Of a stretch of DNA of 64,000 bases, positions 44,486 through 54,623 are shown in pieces. The notes beneath the pieces are model-generated. The model was given only the letters and a program-made list of their open reading frames with translations. It did no database searches and had not been told where the DNA came from. Each line of letters begins with the position of its first letter. The first letter of the stretch is position 1. The position numbers and the translations under genes are program-made. This DNA is from Mesorhizobium sp. B2-3-12 (lineage in GTDB: Bacteria; Pseudomonadota; Alphaproteobacteria; Rhizobiales; Rhizobiaceae), in NCBI RefSeq assembly GCF_006442205.1, contig NZ_VFVR01000006.1, positions 124,001-188,000 of the forward strand. The letters are read 5' to 3'.

Positions 44486-44976
44486 GATTGCGCTCCCAGT
44501 TTCTCCTTCAGCGCGATCATGGTCAGCGCCGCACGCGCGGCAAAGCCGCCCTTGTCGCCTTCCGAGCGCTTGGCCCGCGTCCATGCCTGCGCGTCGTTCT
44601 CGGTGGTCAGGATGCCGTTGCCGATGCAGAGCGAGTCCTGCACGGAGAGGTCCATGAGCGCGCGGCTGGATTCATTGGCGACGATGTCGAAATGATAGGT
44701 GTCGCCGCGAACGACGGTGCCGAGCGCGACGAAACCGTCATACTCCGTCCCGCCTTCGGCCATGCCGTCGAGCGCGAAGGTGATCACCGCGGGAATTTCG
44801 AGCGACCCGGGAACGGTGACGACGTCGTAAGTCGCGCCCGCTTCCTCGAGCGCATTCGTCGCGCCGTCGAGCAGCGCGTCGGCAAGGTCGTCGTGAAAGC
44901 GTGCCTCGATGATAAGCAAATGCGCTTTCGCCTTCGGGCGAATGAAGGCTTTGCCGTGTTGGGATGTGCCAGCCAT
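44482..44976 (-). CDS. ribH: 6,7-dimethyl-8-ribityllumazine synthase
   Basis: 164 residues: [44 protein letters not shown] and [11 protein letters not shown] are the standard lumazine-synthase motifs, with the catalytic His in Y-H-F-D. It makes lumazine for RibE. The ATG at 44974-44976 has GGAGAC upstream. In most relatives ribE lies directly upstream; here a toxin-antitoxin cassette intervenes. Confidence 0.96.
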   Translation of the reverse strand: MAGTSQHGKAFIRPKAKAHLLIIEARFHDDLADALLDGATNALEEAGATYDVVTVPGSLEIPAVITFALDGMAEGGTEYDGFVALGTVVRGDTYHFDIVANESSRALMDLSVQDSLCIGNGILTTENDAQAWTRAKRSEGDKGGFAARAALTMIALKEKLGAQS

Positions 44977-45056
44977 AGAAGTCTCCGGGGGTTGCCGGTG
45001 ACTTAGGCCGAAGCCGGATTGATCGCAAGCGGAAGATTGCCGGAGGCGAGTCGGGC

Positions 45057-45215
45057 CTATTCCCTCTTTGGGCAAGGCGCCGAGACCGGGCAGTCCTTAC
45101 CAAGGCTTTCAGCCCAGGCAAGAACGGCTTCGTGATCCACCACATGGCCGGCATCTACATCGGCCAATGCATCCCGCGTGAGCCGCTCTTCCTCGTCGGA
45201 ATTCCTGCTTTCCAT
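45057..45215 (-). CDS. Orphan small antitoxin-like protein
   Basis: 52 residues: a polar start [14 protein letters not shown], then [24 protein letters not shown]. The block A-L-A-D-x-D-A-G-x-x-x-x-H-E-x-x-x-x-W is typical of short antitoxins of RelE/ParE-type pairs. GAGGAAG precedes the ATG (45213-45215). No RelE/ParE toxin follows; the next gene downstream is ribH. It may be the survivor of a broken pair. Too short for a firm family call. Confidence 0.6.
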   Translation of the reverse strand: MESRNSDEEERLTRDALADVDAGHVVDHEAVLAWAESLGKDCPVSAPCPKRE

Positions 45216-45228
45216 CACGGTCGCTTCC

Positions 45229-45741
45229 TCATTTGAACAGCTCAGCGATATCGGTCATCGGCCTGAAGAGCTTCATCGGCTGGTCCGGGAACGGCAGAAA
45301 GCTCTCGCGTTGATAGAAGCCCTGCGCATCTTCATCCTTGGCATCAACCAGAACGGCGAACGAAGCAATCTCGCTCCTGACGCAACGGGACAGAGCATCA
45401 GCCAGTAGGTAACGGCCGTAGCCCTGCCCCCGATACCGTCGATCAACGGCGAGACGCCCCAGCAACGTGGCCGGAATGAGTGGGTAGCGGGGAAGCTTGC
45501 GAACGGTTTGGGCCGGCCAATCGCCGATAGCCACGGCGGTTGCGGACAGCGTGTAATATCCGGCCACAGTTCCGTCCGGCAAAACAAGAACAAATGGTGC
45601 CGCGACGTTCTTGCGCGCATCTTGTCCGGCCTGCATTCTGAAATATCGATCAAGCGCCTCCGCGCCGCTCTCGAAAGACGCCCTGTCGTGCCGCGGACCA
45701 AGCACCTCGACCCGAAGAGCACCCTCGACCGAACCGATCAC
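45229..45741 (-). CDS. tacT: TacT-like GNAT acetyltransferase toxin
   Basis: 170 residues, the length of TacT/AtaT-type toxins. The acetyl-CoA-binding motif is GRLAVDRRYRGQGYGRYLL (about residues 103-121), preceded by the typical toxin stretch F-V-L-V-L-P-D-G-T-V-A-G-Y-Y-T-L-S-A-T-A-V. Family members acetylate the amino group of charged tRNAs and stop translation. The GTG start (45739-45741) lies 2 bp after the antitoxin stop. No mutation is visible, so the toxin appears intact. Confidence 0.88.
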   Translation of the reverse strand: MIGSVEGALRVEVLGPRHDRASFESGAEALDRYFRMQAGQDARKNVAAPFVLVLPDGTVAGYYTLSATAVAIGDWPAQTVRKLPRYPLIPATLLGRLAVDRRYRGQGYGRYLLADALSRCVRSEIASFAVLVDAKDEDAQGFYQRESFLPFPDQPMKLFRPMTDIAELFK

Positions 45742-45743
45742 CT

Positions 45744-46043
45744 TCAGGTACCGGTGGCTTGACGATAGCGGCGTACTGTCTCTCGCAGACGATCATTCAC
45801 GGGTTGAGGATTGATCAAAGCATCCACGAAGGCGCGACTATCGCGGACGGAAAGATCGAGGCGCTGATGCTCCTCGATGGCTCGGCGGGCTGCTTCCTGG
45901 ACGCTGGTCAGCACAAAATCGGTCACCGTCCGGCCCTGCAGGGCAGCGGCATGTTCAATAAGGCTCTTCTGATCGGCGGTGATGCGTGCCTCCAGACGTT
46001 CGCCACGGATACGGCTGCGACTAGGGCGAGCATGTGCTGTCAT
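45744..46043 (-). CDS. tacA: TacA-like DUF1778 antitoxin
   Basis: 99 residues from ATG 46041-46043, with AGGAG 9 bp upstream. The ribbon-helix-helix part reads R-L-E-A-R-I-T-A-D-Q-K-S-L-I-E-H-A-A-A-L-Q-G-R-T-V-T-D-F-V, a clear DUF1778 pattern; the C-terminal half wraps the toxin in known complexes. It would repress its own promoter together with TacT. The pair lies between ribE and ribH. Confidence 0.88.
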   Translation of the reverse strand: MTAHARPSRSRIRGERLEARITADQKSLIEHAAALQGRTVTDFVLTSVQEAARRAIEEHQRLDLSVRDSRAFVDALINPQPVNDRLRETVRRYRQATGT

Positions 46044-46066
46044 TGTCTTTACTCCTGAAGACAATG
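46041..46066. promoter_or_regulatory. Possible tacAT operator
   Basis: CATTGTC (46041-46047) and GACAATG (46060-46066) are a perfect inverted repeat separated by 12 bp, spanning the tacA start codon and ribosome-binding site. A repressor bound here would block translation initiation DNA and early transcription; DUF1778 antitoxins usually bind such repeats. Confidence 0.5.
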
Positions 46067-46095
46067 TACGGCCATTAGCCGGCAACTTCAAGGGC

Positions 46096-46713
46096 TCACA
46101 GCCCCTCTTTCGCCGCCTCAGCCAACCGCGCCGCGTACCGCGCCATGGTGTCGATCTCCAGATTGACGCGGTCGCCGGCCTTGCGTTCGCCCCAGGTGGT
46201 TACGGTCAGCGAATGATGGATCAACAGCACGTCGAAGCGGGCACCCTCGACCCTGTTGACGGTGAGCGAGGTGCCGTCGAGCGCGACGGAGCCTTTCGGC
46301 GCGATAAATTTCGCCAGATCGCGCGGCGCTTCCAGCGTGAAGCGCACCGCGTCGCCTTCATCCCTGCGCTCGACGATCTCGGCGGTTCCGTCGACATGGC
46401 CCGAAACGATGTGGCCGCCGAGTTCGTCGCCGATCTTCAACGCCCGCTCCAGATTGATCCTGGTGCCCGATTTCCAGCCCGCCGCCGTCGTCAGCCTGAG
46501 CGCCTCCTCCCAAGCCTCGACCTCGAACCAGCGCGCGTTCGACCCGCTGTCAGGCAAGGCAGTGACCGTCAGGCAGACGCCACCGCAGGAGATCGAGGCG
46601 CCGATGGCGATGCTCTCGGGGTCATAAGCGGTGTCGATGCGCAGTCCCACCCCTTCCCGCAGTGGCTTGAGGGCGGCCACGGTGCCGATATCGGTGACAA
46701 TCCCGGTAAACAT
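46096..46713 (-). CDS. ribE: Riboflavin synthase alpha chain
   Basis: 205 residues made of two lumazine-binding repeats. It starts M-F-T-G-I-V-T-D-I-G-T-V and contains the internal copy G-H-I-V-S-G-H-V-D-G-T-A-E-I-V. It dismutates two lumazine molecules into riboflavin. It begins 6 bp after the ribD stop. The start must be exact, since MFTGIV is invariant. Confidence 0.96.
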   Translation of the reverse strand: MFTGIVTDIGTVAALKPLREGVGLRIDTAYDPESIAIGASISCGGVCLTVTALPDSGSNARWFEVEAWEEALRLTTAAGWKSGTRINLERALKIGDELGGHIVSGHVDGTAEIVERRDEGDAVRFTLEAPRDLAKFIAPKGSVALDGTSLTVNRVEGARFDVLLIHHSLTVTTWGERKAGDRVNLEIDTMARYAARLAEAAKEGL

Positions 46714-46719
46714 CGATCG

Positions 46720-47856
46720 CTATCCCTGAAAATCCCTGATCCATTCGGCGTAGCCGTCTTCGCCGAACCGCATCTCGCGCAGCTTGCGAAACCCTGCCGG
46801 GATATGGTCGGCGTCGACGGGCGATGCAATGCCGTCGCCGCCGATCGCTTCCGGTCCCTGGAACAGCACGATGCGGTCGACCAGGCCGTCGGCCAGGAAG
46901 GCGCTCGCCACCTTGGCGCCGCCCTCGACCAGCACGCTTGCCATGCCGAGCGCCGCCAGATCCTCGAGCAGTTCCGGCAATGCCACGCCGCCCTCGTGCG
47001 TCTCCGTGCCGATGAAGCGCACGCCGGCGCGTTCAAGTGCCGCCCGGCGCTGCGGATCGGCCTCCAGGCAAGCCGCGACATAAAGCGGCACGCGATCGAC
47101 GCCCGACACAAGCTTCGAACCCTCCGGCAGCCTGATCTGGCGGTCGAGCACGATGCGGGCGGGCGAACGGTTCTCCAGCCCGGGCAAACGCACCGTCAGC
47201 GCCGGATCATCTTCAAGAGCCGTGCCGATACCGACCAGAATGGCGTCGGCCTCGGCCCGCATCAGGTAGACTTCGCGGCGCGCCATGTCGCCTGTTATCG
47301 CGACCTGGCCGGCGCCTTCCCGGCCGATCTTGCCGTCGCTGGAAAGCGCAAGCTTCAGAATCACTTCCGGGCGTTTTTTCAGGGAGCGAATCAAATAGCC
47401 CGCCATCTGCTCGGCGGCTTCGGCGGCCATGACTTTTTCAACCACCTCGACACCGGCGTCGCGCAGGATGGCATAGCCCTGGCCGGAGACCCGCGGATCG
47501 GGATCGCTGGCCGCACCCACGACACGGGCGATGCCGGCATTGACCAGCGCATTGGCGCAAGGCGGCGTGCGGCCGTGATGCGCGCAGGGTTCCAGCGTGA
47601 CGTAAGCGGTGGCGCCGCGCGCGCGTTGCCCGGCCTCGGCAAGCGCCTCGGTCTCGGCATGCGGACGGCCACCAATCGCGGTCACGCCTGTACCGACAAT
47701 CATCGGTCCCGAGCCGTCGTCACGCACGATGACGGTGCCGACGGAAGGGTTGGTCGAGGTTCGGCCGGCATTCCTGCGCGAAAGCCTCAGGGCCGCAGCC
47801 ATGAAACGGCGATCAAGGGCCGCTTGTTCGGCCTCGCTGCGTTGCGGTGCTGCCAT
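46720..47856 (-). CDS. ribD: Bifunctional riboflavin deaminase/reductase RibD
   Basis: 378 residues. The deaminase domain (1-150) has the zinc motifs HAETEAL and PCAHHGRTPPC; the reductase domain (155-370) has K-L-A-L-S-S-D-G-K-I-G and V-L-V-E-G-G-A-K-V-A-S-A-F for NADPH binding. It performs steps two and three of riboflavin synthesis. Two bp separate it from nrdR. Confidence 0.95.
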   Translation of the reverse strand: MAAPQRSEAEQAALDRRFMAAALRLSRRNAGRTSTNPSVGTVIVRDDGSGPMIVGTGVTAIGGRPHAETEALAEAGQRARGATAYVTLEPCAHHGRTPPCANALVNAGIARVVGAASDPDPRVSGQGYAILRDAGVEVVEKVMAAEAAEQMAGYLIRSLKKRPEVILKLALSSDGKIGREGAGQVAITGDMARREVYLMRAEADAILVGIGTALEDDPALTVRLPGLENRSPARIVLDRQIRLPEGSKLVSGVDRVPLYVAACLEADPQRRAALERAGVRFIGTETHEGGVALPELLEDLAALGMASVLVEGGAKVASAFLADGLVDRIVLFQGPEAIGGDGIASPVDADHIPAGFRKLREMRFGEDGYAEWIRDFQG

Positions 47857-47858
47857 GC

Positions 47859-48338
47859 TTAGCCGGCGTCCTCTTCACTCTTGTCTTCGTCGCCCTTCAA
47901 CTCGCCGAGCAGCTCGTGGAAATCCTTGGCCTCACGGAAATTGCGATAGACCGAGGCGAACCGCACATAGGCGACATCGTCGAGCGATTTCAACGCATCC
48001 ATGACCAGCCGGCCGACCTCCCCCGAGGCCACTTCCGTTTCGCCGGAGCTTTCCAGCTGACGCACGATGCCGGTCACGGCGCGGTCGATGCGCTCGGGAT
48101 CGACATTGCGCTTGCGCACGGCGATCTCGACCGAGCGCAACAGCTTGTCGCGGTCGAACGGCACTTTTCGTCCCGATTTCTTGACCACGACGAGGTCGCG
48201 CAACTGCACCCGCTCGAAGGTGGTGAAACGGCCACCGCAATCGGGGCAGACACGCCGCCGGCGGATGGCCGCACCGTCCTCGGCGGGGCGCGAATCCTTC
48301 ACCTGCGTATCTTCGGACTGGCAATAGGGACAGCGCAT
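47859..48338 (-). CDS. nrdR: Transcriptional repressor NrdR
   Basis: 159 residues. The N-terminal zinc ribbon M-R-C-P-Y-C...C-P-D-C-G-G-R-F and the ATP-cone [16 protein letters not shown] are complete. NrdR binds NrdR boxes upstream of ribonucleotide reductase genes and senses (d)ATP. The ATG at 48336-48338 precedes the ribbon directly. It heads nrdR-ribD-ribE, the standard order in this group. Confidence 0.96.
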   Translation of the reverse strand: MRCPYCQSEDTQVKDSRPAEDGAAIRRRRVCPDCGGRFTTFERVQLRDLVVVKKSGRKVPFDRDKLLRSVEIAVRKRNVDPERIDRAVTGIVRQLESSGETEVASGEVGRLVMDALKSLDDVAYVRFASVYRNFREAKDFHELLGELKGDEDKSEEDAG

Positions 48339-48498
48339 GGAAAGCCTTGGGTTCGCGAATCTGGTGAGGCGAAAAGGCTTAGTGCCTTTCCGGTGCGGTT
48401 TGAAGCAGTTCCGTATTGTCCGGGGCCTGCCGCGCCTCAGAGATAGCGAGGCGCGAGCAAGATTGCCAGCGCGGCAAGCAGTTGCTCCGGCCAGGCCG

Positions 48499-49080
48499 TT
48501 AAGGCGCAACGTCCTTGGTCGGGAAGCCGCAAGATGCGCCGAGGTTGCGATAGGCCTTCGTGAAACCGTCCATCGGTATGCTGGCGACGGCCTGCTTGCC
48601 GAAAGCCACATCGAGCGAGGTAACCTGGCGCATGGCGCGCAGCAGCGCGAGACTTGTCTTGGCCTGGTTGTCGATCGTCCAGCTCGGACGGCCGTTGACG
48701 GCGTCGTTGGAATAGACCGTCGTCGAAACCTTGACGCCGGGATCACCAAAGGTCGCGGCGATCTTTTTGCCGGTTACCAGGCTCTTGTTGTCGATGGTGA
48801 TCAGGATCGCCGGATAAGCATCGGGCGGCAGCGCATCGCCGGTCGAAATCGACAATGTCAGCGTGCCCGAATTGCCGCCCGCATCGAAGAACGCCGTGGA
48901 AGCCGCGCAGGTCTTGTGCGCGTCCTGGCCGGTGTCGAGCGTATCGACCATGGTTGTCCATCGGCCGAAAGTGCTGGTGGCAGGCATGTCCGGAGCGGGC
49001 TCGGTCTGCGCCAAGGCGCACCCGCAAACGGCAAGCCAACCGATAGCGCCAAGTGAAGCAAGACAAAAACCGCGCATCAT
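48499..49080 (-). CDS. Exported IalB-like protein
   Basis: 193 residues from the first of two ATGs (49078-49080) behind GGAGACTTG. Signal peptide [24 protein letters not shown]. The mature part has [10 protein letters not shown] near the start, a Cys in K-T-C-A-A-S, and [13 protein letters not shown] at the end, resembling the invasion-associated locus B family, which is common in rhizobia and Bartonella. The resemblance is moderate. It sits between glyA and nrdR. Confidence 0.65.
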   Translation of the reverse strand: MMRGFCLASLGAIGWLAVCGCALAQTEPAPDMPATSTFGRWTTMVDTLDTGQDAHKTCAASTAFFDAGGNSGTLTLSISTGDALPPDAYPAILITIDNKSLVTGKKIAATFGDPGVKVSTTVYSNDAVNGRPSWTIDNQAKTSLALLRAMRQVTSLDVAFGKQAVASIPMDGFTKAYRNLGASCGFPTKDVAP

Positions 49081-49175
49081 CAAGTCTCCAGTTCCATGCG
49101 TCGCCCGATCATGGGTGACGCACTGCCGTGGATAAAAGATGACGCTTCGCGCCTGGTCAACCGAGATGAGGATGG

Positions 49176-50489
<1,314 letters not shown>

Positions 50490-50665
50490 GGCCTGAAAAT
50501 CCTCCGGTTTGGGATCACTATCCACACATATCGCTGTCCCAAAAAGCGCTGCTCACTTTTGGGGCGACATCCACTGGCGCGCCATTAACACAGTTGTTTT
50601 GGCCTCGCCACGTTTACGGCGCGAAATTTGCTGGCCGGTTTGCGCCAACGGATCGCGGCGGATCG

Positions 50666-52306
50666 CTATTTCCTGTCCCGGCGCTGCTTCAGCAAGGCCT
50701 CGGTCAAGGTGATTTCGGAAAACAGCGCACGCATCGTGTGATCGTTGATCTCCTGGCTGCGGAACATCGCGCGCAACGCGGAGCGCTCGGCTTCGATGCC
50801 CGCCGCCCTGAGTTCCAGCTCCAGCCTGCCGGCTTCGCGGGCCTCGGCGCGGGCCTCGTCGGCTTCGTCGGAGGCCGCGATGCGCCGCCGGTAGCCGGCG
50901 ACGATGCTGTCGGCGACGGCCAGCCGGGCCTCGACCGCCTCGCCCTCGCCTGCCTCGTTGGCGATGCTTTCGATCCTGGCAATCGCCGCATTGGCGGCGC
51001 CGACGCGCGCCCGGCGCTCCTCCGCGGCGGCCGGATCCTCGCCCGGCTGAACGAGGCCTCGCGCTATCCTGGGCAAGGCAAAGCTGGCGATGACGAGCGA
51101 GCAGATGATGACGCCGGCGGCCAGGAAGATCACCACGTCGCGTGCCGGAAAGGGTGAGCCGTCCTGCAAAGCCAGCGGCAATGACAGGATGCCCGCCAAT
51201 GTGATGGCGCCGCGCACGCCGGCCACGGAGCCGGCGAGCCGTACGCGAAATCCGAAAGGCTCGACCTCGCGCTTGCCCAGGCGCGCCGCGATCGCCTGGG
51301 CGATGTCGCCGATCCAGATCCAGAGGAAGCGCAGCCCGATCAGGCAGAGCGTCAGGATCAGCACCGTCGCCACCGGCTCGATCAGCCAATGCCGGCTGGA
51401 CAGTTCCGGCGGGACCTTGCGGATGATGTCGGGGAGCTGGAGGCCGAGCAGAATGAACAGGGCGCCGTTGAAGACGAAAGTGAGTGTCGCCCACAATGAC
51501 AGGGTCTGCATGCGCGCCGACACGCCGAGGTAGCGGTACATGCCGGAAGCCCCGGTCAGCAGGCCGGCGGTGACCGCCGCCAGGATGCCGGAGGCACCGA
51601 CATGCTCGGCGCCGAGATAGGCAACGAAAGGCAGCAGGATCATGACCAGGACCTGCGCCTCGGCCGGCACGCCGCCGATGCGGTTGAGCAGCTGCAACGC
51701 CTTGGCGGCAATGAACAAGGCCACGACACCGGCCAGGATACCGGCGGCGACGGCGTAGAGGAAACCGAGCGAGGCTCCGGCGAGCGAGAAGCTGCCGGTC
51801 AACGCCGCCGCCACCGCGAAGCGGAACATGACCAGGCCCGACGCGTCGTTGAGCAGCGACTCGCCCTCCAAGATGTGCATCAGCCGGGACGGAACCACAT
51901 TCCTGTCGACGATCGAGGACACCGCCACGGCGTCGGTCGGCGACAGCACGGCGGCCAGCGCGAAAGCGACGACCAGCGGAATGCTCGGCACCAGCCAGTG
52001 CAAGGCATAGCCGAAGCCGACAATGGTGAAGAAGACGAGCCCGATGGCGAGATCGAGGATCGGCCCCCGCAAACCGATGAGCTCACGTTTGGGCGCCGCG
52101 AAGGCGTCACCGAACAGAAGCGGCGGGATGAACACCAGCAGGAAAAGTTCCGGATCGATCTCGACATGCAGGCCCTTAGCGGGCCAGGCGAGGGCCGCGC
52201 CAATGGCGATCTGCAGCACCGGCAGCGGCACCCGAACCAGCCGGACGAGCGCGCCCGACAACGCCACGAAGACAAGCACGACGAGAATGAAGAGGGCGAC
52301 GTCCAT
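50666..52306 (-). CDS. Na+(K+)/H+ antiporter, CPA1/NhaP type
   Basis: 546 residues with about twelve membrane segments in the first 400 and a cytoplasmic C-terminal tail rich in Ala, Glu and Arg. The transport-site pattern A-V-L-S-P-T-D-A-V-A-V and the later N-D-A-S-G-L-V (ND motif of CPA1) are both present, as is R-G-A-I-T-L-A-G. It should exchange Na+ or K+ for protons at the inner membrane. Confidence 0.9.
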   Translation of the reverse strand: MDVALFILVVLVFVALSGALVRLVRVPLPVLQIAIGAALAWPAKGLHVEIDPELFLLVFIPPLLFGDAFAAPKRELIGLRGPILDLAIGLVFFTIVGFGYALHWLVPSIPLVVAFALAAVLSPTDAVAVSSIVDRNVVPSRLMHILEGESLLNDASGLVMFRFAVAAALTGSFSLAGASLGFLYAVAAGILAGVVALFIAAKALQLLNRIGGVPAEAQVLVMILLPFVAYLGAEHVGASGILAAVTAGLLTGASGMYRYLGVSARMQTLSLWATLTFVFNGALFILLGLQLPDIIRKVPPELSSRHWLIEPVATVLILTLCLIGLRFLWIWIGDIAQAIAARLGKREVEPFGFRVRLAGSVAGVRGAITLAGILSLPLALQDGSPFPARDVVIFLAAGVIICSLVIASFALPRIARGLVQPGEDPAAAEERRARVGAANAAIARIESIANEAGEGEAVEARLAVADSIVAGYRRRIAASDEADEARAEAREAGRLELELRAAGIEAERSALRAMFRSQEINDHTMRALFSEITLTEALLKQRRDRK

Positions 52307-52395
52307 GGCGCGATTCCGGCTGTTTGACCGACCATGCGCAATCGCCGGAGCTACCAGCCGGGTCGGACGGCTGGAAATGGCGGCAGGCCCGCAAC

Positions 52396-52425
52396 AAAAA
52401 AGCCGCCCTGAGAGCGGCTTTTTTT
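52396..52425. terminator. Bidirectional terminator, ldtP side
   Basis: AAAAAAGCCGC (52396-52406) and GCGGCTTTTTTT (52414-52425) form an 11-bp stem with a 7-base loop. It lies 17 bp after the ldtP stop on the minus strand, and T runs occur on both strands. Confidence 0.85.
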
Positions 52426-52441
52426 CAAAAATATCAGAACG

Positions 52442-53695
52442 TTAGAGCGAAGACGTGATCTGCAGCTCGCTGGCGCCGTCGAGCGCGTAGACGTCGTCGC
52501 GGAACTGGACCACGCCCGGTCCGGTCGACCAGGCCGACAGATAGAGGAAATGCACTGGCACCGGGTTGGTGACCTGGATCGGCGTGTTCTGGCCGGTCTT
52601 GATGGCGGCCTCGAAATGCTGGCGATCCCAGCCGGGCGTGTCGCGCAGGATCCAGGTGACGAGATCGCGCACGTTCTGGACGCGCACGCAGCCCGAGGAA
52701 TCGAAGCGCATCATCTTGCCGAACAGGCTCTGCTGCGGCGTGTCGTGCATGTAGACGCCGTCCGGGCTCGGGAAATTGATCTTGACCGATGCCATGGCGT
52801 TTTCCGAACCGGGATCCTGACGGAAACGGTACTTGGCGGCATCGTCGGTCGACCAGTCGACGTTCATCGGATCGACTTCGCTGCCATCGGGCGCGAACAG
52901 GCGGATATGGCTGTTCTTCAGATAATCGGGATCCTTCCGCATCAGCGGAATGATGTCCTTGCGCACGATCGAGACCGGTGCGTTCCAGTACGGGTTGACG
53001 ATGATCTCGTTGATCTTGGAATTGACGATCGGCGTCTGGCGGTCGATCTTGCCGACGATCGCGGTGTGGCGAAGCACGACACGGTCGTTCTCGACCGCTT
53101 CGACCTGCGCTGCCGGAATGTCGACCAGCACATAGCGGCTGCCCAGCGTGCCGGCCTTCTCCTTCAGCCGCTGCAGATTGGTCTGCAACTGGCCAAGCCT
53201 GATCTGCGCCGACACGTTCATCGCGGCGTAGGTGTATTTGCCCATCGAGCCGTCGGCCGGCAGGCCATGGCGCAACTGGAAACGCTTGACCGCCGAGTCG
53301 ACATAGGAATCGAAGGCCGTCGAAATGCCGGCGCTCTGCGACAGGTCGCCCGCAACCATCAGGCGCTTGCGCAACGGCACCACGTCCGGGTCGTCGACGC
53401 CGAGCTGAAGCTTCTTGGTCGCGGGAACATCCGTCCAGCCGCCCTGCGAGACAATGTTCTGATACTGCGCTACTGCCTGTTCGGTGAAGGCAACCGTCTG
53501 CGGGCTGAAGATCGGCAGCGTCGAGGCCACTTTGCCGCCTTCGCTGGCACGGGCGTCGAACTGATCGTCCCAATTGCCGCGTGCGGAGGATTTCAGGATA
53601 TCTCCGATCACATCCTGCGCATTCGCGCGTCCGGCCACCACGGCGGCGGCGAGCGCGGAAGCTCCGGAAAGGAAAAAGCGGCGGCTGGTTCTCAT
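52442..53695 (-). CDS. ldtP: L,D-transpeptidase (YkuD family), Tat-exported
   Basis: 417 residues from the ATG 53693-53695. A twin-arginine-like signal T-S-R-R-F-F-L-S-G-A-S-A-L-A-A-A is followed by a peptidoglycan-binding-like helical region (around 120-190) and a YkuD domain (about 225-370) with the catalytic block F-D-S-S-G-C-V-R-V (cysteine near residue 335) and H-D-T-P upstream. It makes 3-3 cross-links in peptidoglycan. An alternative ATG at 53708-53710 lacks a ribosome-binding site. The next gene upstream, ldtR, is the likely regulator. Confidence 0.88.
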   Translation of the reverse strand: MRTSRRFFLSGASALAAAVVAGRANAQDVIGDILKSSARGNWDDQFDARASEGGKVASTLPIFSPQTVAFTEQAVAQYQNIVSQGGWTDVPATKKLQLGVDDPDVVPLRKRLMVAGDLSQSAGISTAFDSYVDSAVKRFQLRHGLPADGSMGKYTYAAMNVSAQIRLGQLQTNLQRLKEKAGTLGSRYVLVDIPAAQVEAVENDRVVLRHTAIVGKIDRQTPIVNSKINEIIVNPYWNAPVSIVRKDIIPLMRKDPDYLKNSHIRLFAPDGSEVDPMNVDWSTDDAAKYRFRQDPGSENAMASVKINFPSPDGVYMHDTPQQSLFGKMMRFDSSGCVRVQNVRDLVTWILRDTPGWDRQHFEAAIKTGQNTPIQVTNPVPVHFLYLSAWSTGPGVVQFRDDVYALDGASELQITSSL

Positions 53696-54045
53696 GGACG
53701 TTCCAGACATTCTTGTAGCGGTTCGATCACTTGCTGCGTCGATCATCGGGCGATCTCGCCCGCACTCTAAAATTGGCAATCTTAACAATTAGCCAACCAT
53801 GGTCCGTGTCACATTGGCGAAAGAACGCACGAAAGCGAGACGGATTGCGGGCGGACGCATGGTCTTCACCACAGCATCACTACCACTCTCGGTTCCATTG
53901 GAATATGGCGGCAACGTGGCCTTGGCCCGTAATTTGCTTTGCCCGGAGACACGAAAAGAAAAGACCGATGCTTTTCGGCACCGGCCCTGACTGGAGGTCG
54001 TGTTTGGCCACGCTTCTGCGGCGCGGCTCTGATTTCGGCCGTGAC
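53696..54045. promoter_or_regulatory. ldtP promoter region
   Basis: 350 bp without a gene between ldtP and ldtR. Two symmetric sites occur: TTGGC/GCCAA arms at 53773-53796 within an AT-rich stretch (about 78 bp upstream of the ldtP start) and the palindrome TTCCATTGGAA at 53894-53904. In Liberibacter LdtR is known to bind the ldtP promoter; these are the obvious places to look, but I cannot confirm the motif. Confidence 0.4.
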
Positions 54046-54561
54046 TTACATCCGGTAGGCGATGGTATCGTTCCAGAAGCGGTCAAGGCGCTGCAAAGCG
54101 CGGTTCATCTGCTTGAACTCGTCGGTGTTGATGCCACCGACCTGTTCGATCGAGCCGACATGGCGCTCATAGAGACCGGCGACAACATCAGCCACCTCGT
54201 TGCCCTTCGGCGTCAGCGAGACGCGCACCGAACGGCGGTCGATGCGCGAGCGCTGGTGGTTGATGAAGCCGAGATCGACCAGCTTTTTCAGATTGTAGGA
54301 GACATTCGAGCCGAGATAGTAGCCACGCGAGCGCAACTCGCCGGCGGTCAGCTCGGAATTGCCGATGTTGAAGAGCAGCAGCGCCTGAATGGCGTTGATG
54401 TCGGAACGGCCGTTGCGGTCGAATTCGTCCTTGATGACGTCAAGCAGACGGCGGTGCAGGCGCTCGACCAGCTGCAGCGATTCCATGTACAGGGAACGGA
54501 TAGCCTCGCGGCGATCGTCGGAAACGTTGGCGGTCTTTGCCGCCGGACGCGAATTGATCAT
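54046..54561 (-). CDS. ldtR: MarR-family regulator LdtR
   Basis: 171 residues of the MarR winged-helix fold: A-L-L-L-F-N-I-G-N-S-E-L-T-A-G-E-L-R-S-R-G-Y-Y-L-G-S-N-V-S-Y-N-L-K-K-L-V-D-L-G-F is the recognition region and R-S-R-I-D-R-R-S-V-R-V-S-L-T the wing. The sequence and the neighbouring L,D-transpeptidase gene agree with LdtR, the regulator of peptidoglycan remodelling and stress tolerance described in Liberibacter and Sinorhizobium. It reads in the same direction as ldtP. Confidence 0.87.
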   Translation of the reverse strand: MINSRPAAKTANVSDDRREAIRSLYMESLQLVERLHRRLLDVIKDEFDRNGRSDINAIQALLLFNIGNSELTAGELRSRGYYLGSNVSYNLKKLVDLGFINHQRSRIDRRSVRVSLTPKGNEVADVVAGLYERHVGSIEQVGGINTDEFKQMNRALQRLDRFWNDTIAYRM

Positions 54562-54623
54562 TGTCTTTGCCTCTCGTTTGTCGCCCTGGTGATTTTTTGT
54601 TTTTCACCTTGATCGCGACACTA

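Noticed and set aside
44977-45056. FMN riboswitch upstream of ribH
   Set aside because: The 80-bp leader lacks the conserved RFN-element boxes.
50538-50566. Inverted repeat (CCCAAAAAG ... CTTTTGGGG) upstream of glyA as terminator
   Set aside because: It lies on the promoter side of glyA and has no T tract beyond the stem; too weak to call.
52550-53770. 406-codon plus-strand frame across ldtP
   Set aside because: Antisense to the L,D-transpeptidase, whose signal peptide and catalytic motif are in the other strand.
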